Positions 59,699 through 64,000 of a stretch of 64,000 nucleotides of DNA are shown here, piece by piece (position 1 is the first letter of the stretch; the number at the start of each line of letters is the position of its first letter). The notes under the pieces are model-generated. The model searched no databases. It saw only the letters and a list, made by a program, of their open reading frames with translations, and had not been told where the DNA came from. The position numbers and the translations under genes were made by a program. The DNA is from VRUE01 sp963727465 (GTDB taxonomy: Bacteria > Actinomycetota > Thermoleophilia > Solirubrobacterales > 70-9): assembly GCA_963727465.1 (NCBI GenBank), contig CAVSGL010000012.1, forward strand, positions 248,001 to 312,000. The letters are read 5' to 3'.

Positions 59699-60130
59699 TC
59701 ACAGGTTCCGTACCCGCCGGCCGATCTCCTCGTCCTGTGGGTATCCAACCGCCTCCCAGAATTGGCCTGCATCCTCGTCATCGAAGGCGACCAGCGCCGT
59801 CACGCGGCGAGCGCCACGCTGGCGTAGGTACGCCTCGCCCGCCCGCGTGAGCGCACAACCGGTCCCCTGCCGTCGATCCTCCTCACGAACCGTGAGCCGG
59901 TACATGTTGCCCCGCCATCCGTCCCAGGCAGCGATCAGCGCGCCGACGATCTCGCCGTTGCGCTCGGCAACCAGCAGGGCGGCCGGAGAGTCGGCTCCGA
60001 CCAGCCGCTTGACGACATCGCTGCGATCAGGCGTACTGGCGTGCTCGCTGCGCGCCTGCGCCCAGAGATCCATCACCGCCGGCAAGTCGCCCTGTCGGCA
60101 TCGACGCACGGTGATCCCATCGCCAGTCAA
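59699..60130 (-). CDS. GNAT-family acetyltransferase
   Basis: 143 residues. VRRCRQGDLPAVMDLWAQA start, acetyl-CoA motif RLTVREEDRRQGTGCALTRAGEAYL (R/Q-x-x-G-x-G/A) and a last strand FWEAVGYPQDEEIGRRV. Substrate unknown. The GrpB-like gene ends 14 bp upstream on the same strand. Confidence 0.82.
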   Translation of the reverse strand: MTGDGITVRRCRQGDLPAVMDLWAQARSEHASTPDRSDVVKRLVGADSPAALLVAERNGEIVGALIAAWDGWRGNMYRLTVREEDRRQGTGCALTRAGEAYLRQRGARRVTALVAFDDEDAGQFWEAVGYPQDEEIGRRVRNL

Positions 60131-60144
60131 GAGCGGAGGATACG

Positions 60145-60663
60145 TCAGGTGGCTGAACGGAGAACGCGGCGGATGAAATCGGACTTAGCTTCCGTGTAGG
60201 CGTCGCGGTCGTCGGCGAATTGCTCTGCAAGCCCCCGCTTCAAAGCGGCGTACTCCTCCGCGATCGCCGGGCGCGCCCGCAGGCAATCGCGGAACGCCAA
60301 CTCGTCGGCGAACCGAGGCGAATCGGTCGGGACCAGATGCAGGTGATGAGTTCGTCGGCTCGGGTGCGGCTTGCAGAACCAGTGCATCACGTCCGGCAGG
60401 TACGGCGCGTACATGTAGCCGAGCTGCGCCAGAGGCTTGAAGCAGGCCCGCGACTCGTCGAGACCGCTAACACCGACGAGCACGTCGATGATCGGCTTGG
60501 CCTCAAGACCCGGCACTGCGGTGCTGCCGACGTGGTGTATGCCGCCCGTCATCCGGCTTCCTATTGCCGTTTTCAGGACGCCCACCTCCTTGCCGAACTT
60601 GTCGGGCCAAGACGGGTCGTAGGGAACGACTCGGATTGGCTCGTCCGAGTGGCCCGCTGTCAT
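60145..60663 (-). CDS. GrpB/UPF0157-family nucleotidyltransferase-like protein
   Basis: 172 residues. RVVPYDPSWPDKFGKEV, then IHHVGSTAVPGLEAKPIIDVLVGV (the nucleotidyltransferase-fold GS..D.D pattern), and HHLHLVPTDSPRFADELAFRDCLRARP. Family function is not established. The ATG overlaps the stop of the upstream acetyltransferase by four bases. Confidence 0.86.
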   Translation of the reverse strand: MTAGHSDEPIRVVPYDPSWPDKFGKEVGVLKTAIGSRMTGGIHHVGSTAVPGLEAKPIIDVLVGVSGLDESRACFKPLAQLGYMYAPYLPDVMHWFCKPHPSRRTHHLHLVPTDSPRFADELAFRDCLRARPAIAEEYAALKRGLAEQFADDRDAYTEAKSDFIRRVLRSAT

Positions 60664-61157
60664 TCCGTGTCCAAAAGCCGCTCGACGACCAGCACATCAC
60701 GCCACACGCCGTCGAGCTGGCCGTGACGGCGGTGTAGGCCTACCGTCGAGAACCCGCAGCGCTGAACAAGGCGGATGCTCACCGTGTTGTCAGTGAAGAG
60801 CTTGCCGATCATCTTGTGGATGCCGCGGGAGCCAGCTGCCGCGGCCAATGCTTCGGTGAGGGCAGTCCCAACACCGTGCCCTCTGGCCTCGGGTGCGACG
60901 TAGACGCTGCACTCTCCGATCCCCGCGTAACAGGCCCGTTCGCTGTAGCCGGCGAGGCCAGCCCAGCCGACCACTGCGCCCCCGCTGTCTGCCACGAGCA
61001 GCGGCAACCACGGGTGCGCGATGCGCCCGGAGAAGTCCGCCGCGGAGCGGGGATCGGTCTCAAAGGTAGAGCTGCGTTCGACAAGGGCTCCGTTGTAGAT
61101 CGCGCAGATCACATCGGCATCGCTGGCATGTGCGGGACGCACGTCCTCTTGGTTCAT
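60660..61157 (-). CDS. GNAT acetyltransferase, phosphinothricin-N-acetyltransferase type
   Basis: 165 residues. VRPAHASDADVICAIYNGALVERSSTFETDPRS is the typical start of the PAT/YwnH group. Acetyl-CoA motif SVYVAPEARGHGVGTALTEAL and end RCGFSTVGLHRRHGQLDGVWRDV. Members acetylate phosphinothricin or amino acids such as methionine sulfoximine. First gene of a three-gene minus-strand run. Confidence 0.85.
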   Translation of the reverse strand: MNQEDVRPAHASDADVICAIYNGALVERSSTFETDPRSAADFSGRIAHPWLPLLVADSGGAVVGWAGLAGYSERACYAGIGECSVYVAPEARGHGVGTALTEALAAAAGSRGIHKMIGKLFTDNTVSIRLVQRCGFSTVGLHRRHGQLDGVWRDVLVVERLLDTE

Positions 61158-61262
61158 GGCCGCATTCTCAGGCCAAGCTGAGTGCGCCGCAAGGGCCGGG
61201 TGGCCAAAGCCCCTTATCCATCACGGCTCATGCCGTAGTCATGTACGGAGCCCCGCCCCTCC

Positions 61263-61398
61263 CTGGCTCTGACTACGCAGCGTTGCGCCGGGCGCTGCGC
61301 CCTGCAAGTCCCTGCGGGACTCCTCGCGGCCCTCCGCCTTCGGCTCCGGGTTCCGGACACAGCGCCCGGCGCTTCTTCGCGGCTCCCGTCAGAGCCAG
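61263..61398. repeat. Branched palindromic element 6, upstream of sigma-like gene
   Basis: Outer 11-bp arms (61263-61273 / 61388-61398) and inner 13-bp arms (61285-61297 / 61360-61372) are both perfect. The tip holds AGTCCC-TGC-GGGACT and further small GC stems. It occupies most of the 259-bp gap between the divergent acetyltransferase and the sigma-like gene and ends 18 bp before that gene's ATG. Confidence 0.8.
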
Positions 61399-61416
61399 CG
61401 AGGAACGGAGGAACCG

Positions 61417-61965
61417 ATGTACGCCACCACCGCCGAGCAGGAACGCGCCGTCAAGGTGCGCAAGCTTGCCGCCGATCTCTACACCGAGAACCTGCGCAAC
61501 CTGCGCCGCATGGCCCGCAGAGAGGGCGGCCCCGGCGTCGACCCCGACGAAGCCGTGCAGGAGGCATTCGCCCTCTTCCTCGCCCACTACGACACTCAGG
61601 CGGGCTCGCCACCGCTTGCCTGGTTGCGCCTGACGCTGCGGCGGTGGTGCTGGGCCGCCTGCGGCCGGCGCCGGCACGCGGGCCGGCTCGGCGCGGCGCC
61701 CAGCGGGCTGGCCGCACCCGACGAACCGTGGTGGCGCCAGTGGCGACTTGCGGTCGACGACGGGGATGTGGCAGGCCGTCTCGATCGGATCGAGCAGGTC
61801 TCGGCCGGGATGGAGAGGCTGCGGCCCGAGCAGCGCCGGGCACTCAGCCTCCTGGCCCTCGGCTACACCTACAGCGAGATCGGGGAGCGCCTCGGCCTGA
61901 GCGAGAAGCAGGTCGACCACCGGCTGTCTGCCGGTCGAGCGGCCCTGCGGAGTGCAGACGGCTGA
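61417..61965 (+). CDS. Sigma-70-like transcription factor
   Basis: 182 residues. A weak region 2 (VDPDEAVQEAFALFLAHYDTQ, PLAWLRLTLRRWCW) and a good region 4 helix-turn-helix (LRPEQRRALSLLALGYTYSEIGERLGLSEKQVDHRLSAGRAAL). It resembles the sigma factors/sigma-like regulators on actinobacterial mobile elements. ATG 61417 has GGAACGGAGG upstream. No anti-sigma gene is adjacent. Confidence 0.75.
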   Translation: MYATTAEQERAVKVRKLAADLYTENLRNLRRMARREGGPGVDPDEAVQEAFALFLAHYDTQAGSPPLAWLRLTLRRWCWAACGRRRHAGRLGAAPSGLAAPDEPWWRQWRLAVDDGDVAGRLDRIEQVSAGMERLRPEQRRALSLLALGYTYSEIGERLGLSEKQVDHRLSAGRAALRSADG

Positions 61966-62112
61966 TTTTGCTGCGATGGGTCTGAGCCTGTCTCAGTTCG
62001 CCGATCTGATGCATCAAGCGCCGCGGTGTCAGTTCCTCCACGATGGCGCTCCGCAGTCTTCAAGTAGTTACTATCTCCCCGCCTGGACTGGCACTAAGCT
62101 AGTTCTGGATCC

Positions 62113-63906
62113 ATGGAGAACCATCCGGGCATTGCACTGGTCCGCCGGCGCCTAGCAGCCGCCGTACCCGCCTTCGCACTTTTTTGCGCAATGGGCTTCA
62201 TCGGGCTCTCCCCTGACTCGAACCAAGCATGGTTCTTCATTGGACTCGGCCTCACGCTCTCCGCCACCTTCATCGAGCCCTATTACAGGGGACCGCGAAC
62301 TGCGATTGTCAACAGCGGCGCCGCACTCGCCTCATATACCGCCATCGACACCGGGGCTGTGGAGGGGCTCTGGATCGCCACCCTGGTCTTTCTCGTACTG
62401 GTGCTCGTAGCGGGAGTGACGGCCTCCGTTACGCCAGAAGGCCCGGTCAACATCGCTGTGAAGCAGTTCTCCGCGCGCTTCGGGGGAGCCGCCGGTCTCG
62501 GGGGCCTCCTTCTGGGATTGATCGTCGTCACCGATGCGGAGATGCGCATCGATGGCTTCGAGTGGCTCGCGTTTGGGTCAGTGATCTTGGTGATCTCAGT
62601 GACCTTCGATTGGGCGAACCTTTGGACTCGTTTCGGCAGGCGCCAGGAAACGGCAACCGCGGTCGCCGCTATCGGCCCCCGCATGCTTCTTGTGTCATCT
62701 TCACCGTCCCAGGCATTCACCCCGGGCGACAACGTCACGGTTGCTGCCGGGACGCACGAGATTTCCGGGTCGGTGGTCGCACGGCTACCTCACCCCCAAG
62801 GACTCCGGTATCGAATCGCCCTAGCTGAGGAATGGACGAACGTATGCCGCTCGTTTCCGCAGTCCATCGCACTCCGTGAGCGTACGACTTCTGACCTCCA
62901 AGTCGCGGGCGCTGTCGCGGAGGGAACCACGCAAGACATCATCCGATTCGAGCCCATTCGCCGCCTTCATGTCGGCGACCCACTCTTGATCAGCTCCCCC
63001 ACTGGCGACCTCCTCTATCAAGTGGCGCAGCTGAGCCTGACGAGTTCGACTTGGTCCGGATCTAAGTCGGTGGTGCCCGAGGCGGCGGCCCATCTGGTTG
63101 GGCGCCCGGAAGAGACCTTCGTGCGGAGCGTCACCTACCTCCCAGATCCTCACGACGCGGTTAACGTGGCCCGCGATTTCGAGGGCTCCCTCAGCGACGA
63201 CTACTACGAACTAGGCACAGTGAAAGGGACGCGAGTTCCCATAGGGATTCGAACGGACGCCGATCGACGAGGCCACATTGCCATCCTGGGAATGTCTGGA
63301 ATGGGCAAGACGGCGGTCGCCCAGCGGGTGTGTAAGACCTTTGGATCCGACCACACGGTCATCGTCCTAGACGCGACTGGCGAGTACGCAAGTCGGCTCG
63401 GGTTCCCGGAGTGGGAAGGCGACTTGAACGCCTGTGGTCACTTCGTGTATCAGCCGGGCGGAGAACCCCCCAAGGAGGCCGCCAACTTTATCGAGCAATG
63501 CATGTCCGCAGGCGATCATGAATACCGCGAGGGCCAGACGCCACGTCGGCGTGTGATCATGCTTGAGGAGGCGCACGCCTTCTTGCCTGAGTGGAATTTC
63601 GCACTTCAAAGAAACGAAACCAATGTTGCTTACAGCACCCGGATGATCATGCAGGCAAGGAAGTTCGGCCTCACCTTCATGATCGTGTCTCAGCGTACTG
63701 CCGTTGTTTCGAAGTCCGCACTCAGCCAATGCGAGAATTACATCATCCTCAAGACCCTCGATCAGACCGGTCTTGAGTATCTAGAGTCCTTGGTTGGCCG
63801 GGAGATGCGTCATGCGATTCCGAACCTGGAGCGATATGAGGCTATGTGCGTCGGGCCAGCGTTCAACGCCGAGGCACCAGTGATCGTGTCATTGTCGCCC
63901 CCATGA
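62113..63906 (+). CDS. Membrane-anchored HerA/FtsK-like ATPase
   Basis: 597 residues. About five hydrophobic segments in the first 170 residues (e.g. 14-32, 40-56, 86-106, 124-140, 151-168). A beta-rich part (190-310) with FTPGDNVTVAAGTHEISGS recalls a HAS barrel. The ATPase has Walker A GMSGMGKTAVAQ (393-404), the HerA-type VIVLDATGEYASRLG, Walker B RRRVIMLEEAHAFLPE (478-493) and a late MQARKFGLTFMIVSQRT. It should be a hexameric DNA pump at the membrane. No partner nuclease is visible before the window ends. Confidence 0.82.
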   Translation: MENHPGIALVRRRLAAAVPAFALFCAMGFIGLSPDSNQAWFFIGLGLTLSATFIEPYYRGPRTAIVNSGAALASYTAIDTGAVEGLWIATLVFLVLVLVAGVTASVTPEGPVNIAVKQFSARFGGAAGLGGLLLGLIVVTDAEMRIDGFEWLAFGSVILVISVTFDWANLWTRFGRRQETATAVAAIGPRMLLVSSSPSQAFTPGDNVTVAAGTHEISGSVVARLPHPQGLRYRIALAEEWTNVCRSFPQSIALRERTTSDLQVAGAVAEGTTQDIIRFEPIRRLHVGDPLLISSPTGDLLYQVAQLSLTSSTWSGSKSVVPEAAAHLVGRPEETFVRSVTYLPDPHDAVNVARDFEGSLSDDYYELGTVKGTRVPIGIRTDADRRGHIAILGMSGMGKTAVAQRVCKTFGSDHTVIVLDATGEYASRLGFPEWEGDLNACGHFVYQPGGEPPKEAANFIEQCMSAGDHEYREGQTPRRRVIMLEEAHAFLPEWNFALQRNETNVAYSTRMIMQARKFGLTFMIVSQRTAVVSKSALSQCENYIILKTLDQTGLEYLESLVGREMRHAIPNLERYEAMCVGPAFNAEAPVIVSLSPP

Positions 63907-64000
63907 GGCGAGGCCGCGTCCACCAGCCCATCCTCCTCGAAAGACCGCTGCATTTCCAGCATTGGGCGGCGTGAAAGCCCCGTGCTGCCGGTGAGTATTC
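63907..64000. other. Window end, no feature recognised
   Basis: The last 94 bases after the HerA-like gene show no start of a convincing frame, though a short + frame beginning near GTGAGTATTC could open beyond the edge. Confidence 0.3.

Overview
The window is GC-rich (about 70 percent by eye) chromosomal DNA of an actinobacterium, most likely of the Thermoleophilia/Solirubrobacterales type. The basis is the actinobacterial gene order coaD, SepIVA-like protein, DUF177 protein, rpmF, plsX, acpP, rnc, smc, ftsY, ffh, rpsP, KH protein, trmD, rplS, lepB, rnhB, yraN, comM, dprA, together with a WhiG-type sigma factor and high-GC codon use. There is no rRNA and no CRISPR array. Two tRNA genes are present (Gly-GCC and Cys-GCA).

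Layout. 1-2256: end of the riboflavin operon (ribE partial, ribBA, ribH) running into a convergent vapBC-like module. 3022-10830: rpmB, an MMPL transporter, FakA-like kinase, recG, rsmD, coaD. 10935-25911: the long cell-envelope, translation and protein-export block, all on + except a methyltransferase at 11418 and yraN. 25919-29112: a second vapBC-like module, thiD, ilvD. 29105-32910: patatin lipase, alpha/beta hydrolase and a secreted SdrD-B-domain protein on the minus strand. 33345-40904: folate cyclo-ligase, L,D-transpeptidase, xerD, whiG, an EF-G-like GTPase, an RNase H-like protein and secreted proteins.

From about 42 kb onward the window is accessory. A tRNA-Gly gene is followed 2.1 kb later by a perfect 42-bp copy of its 3' end, bounding toxin-antitoxin genes and transposase debris. 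Then come a DUF6883-like/small-protein pair, an AAA ATPase, a zinc-sensing diguanylate cyclase, an SF2 helicase, an XRE regulator, tRNA-Cys, a complete type I restriction-modification operon (hsdM-hsdS-hsdR) convergent with an Mrr-type endonuclease, small acetyltransferase and GrpB genes, a sigma-like factor, and a membrane-anchored HerA-like ATPase.

Three things stand out. (1) A set of long, multi-branched palindromes: perfect outer stems of up to 25 bp enclosing short GC hairpins. Two of them share a 98-nt core in opposite orientation while their outer arms differ yet stay complementary; a related-looking 90-nt structure sits in frame inside recG. (2) Core genes with unusual architecture: an SMC protein of 787 residues with no visible hinge, an RNase III lacking a usual catalytic glutamate, and no rimM before trmD. 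(3) Single-base frameshifts in ribH, recG and rsmD, which could be assembly errors and should be settled before biological interpretation.
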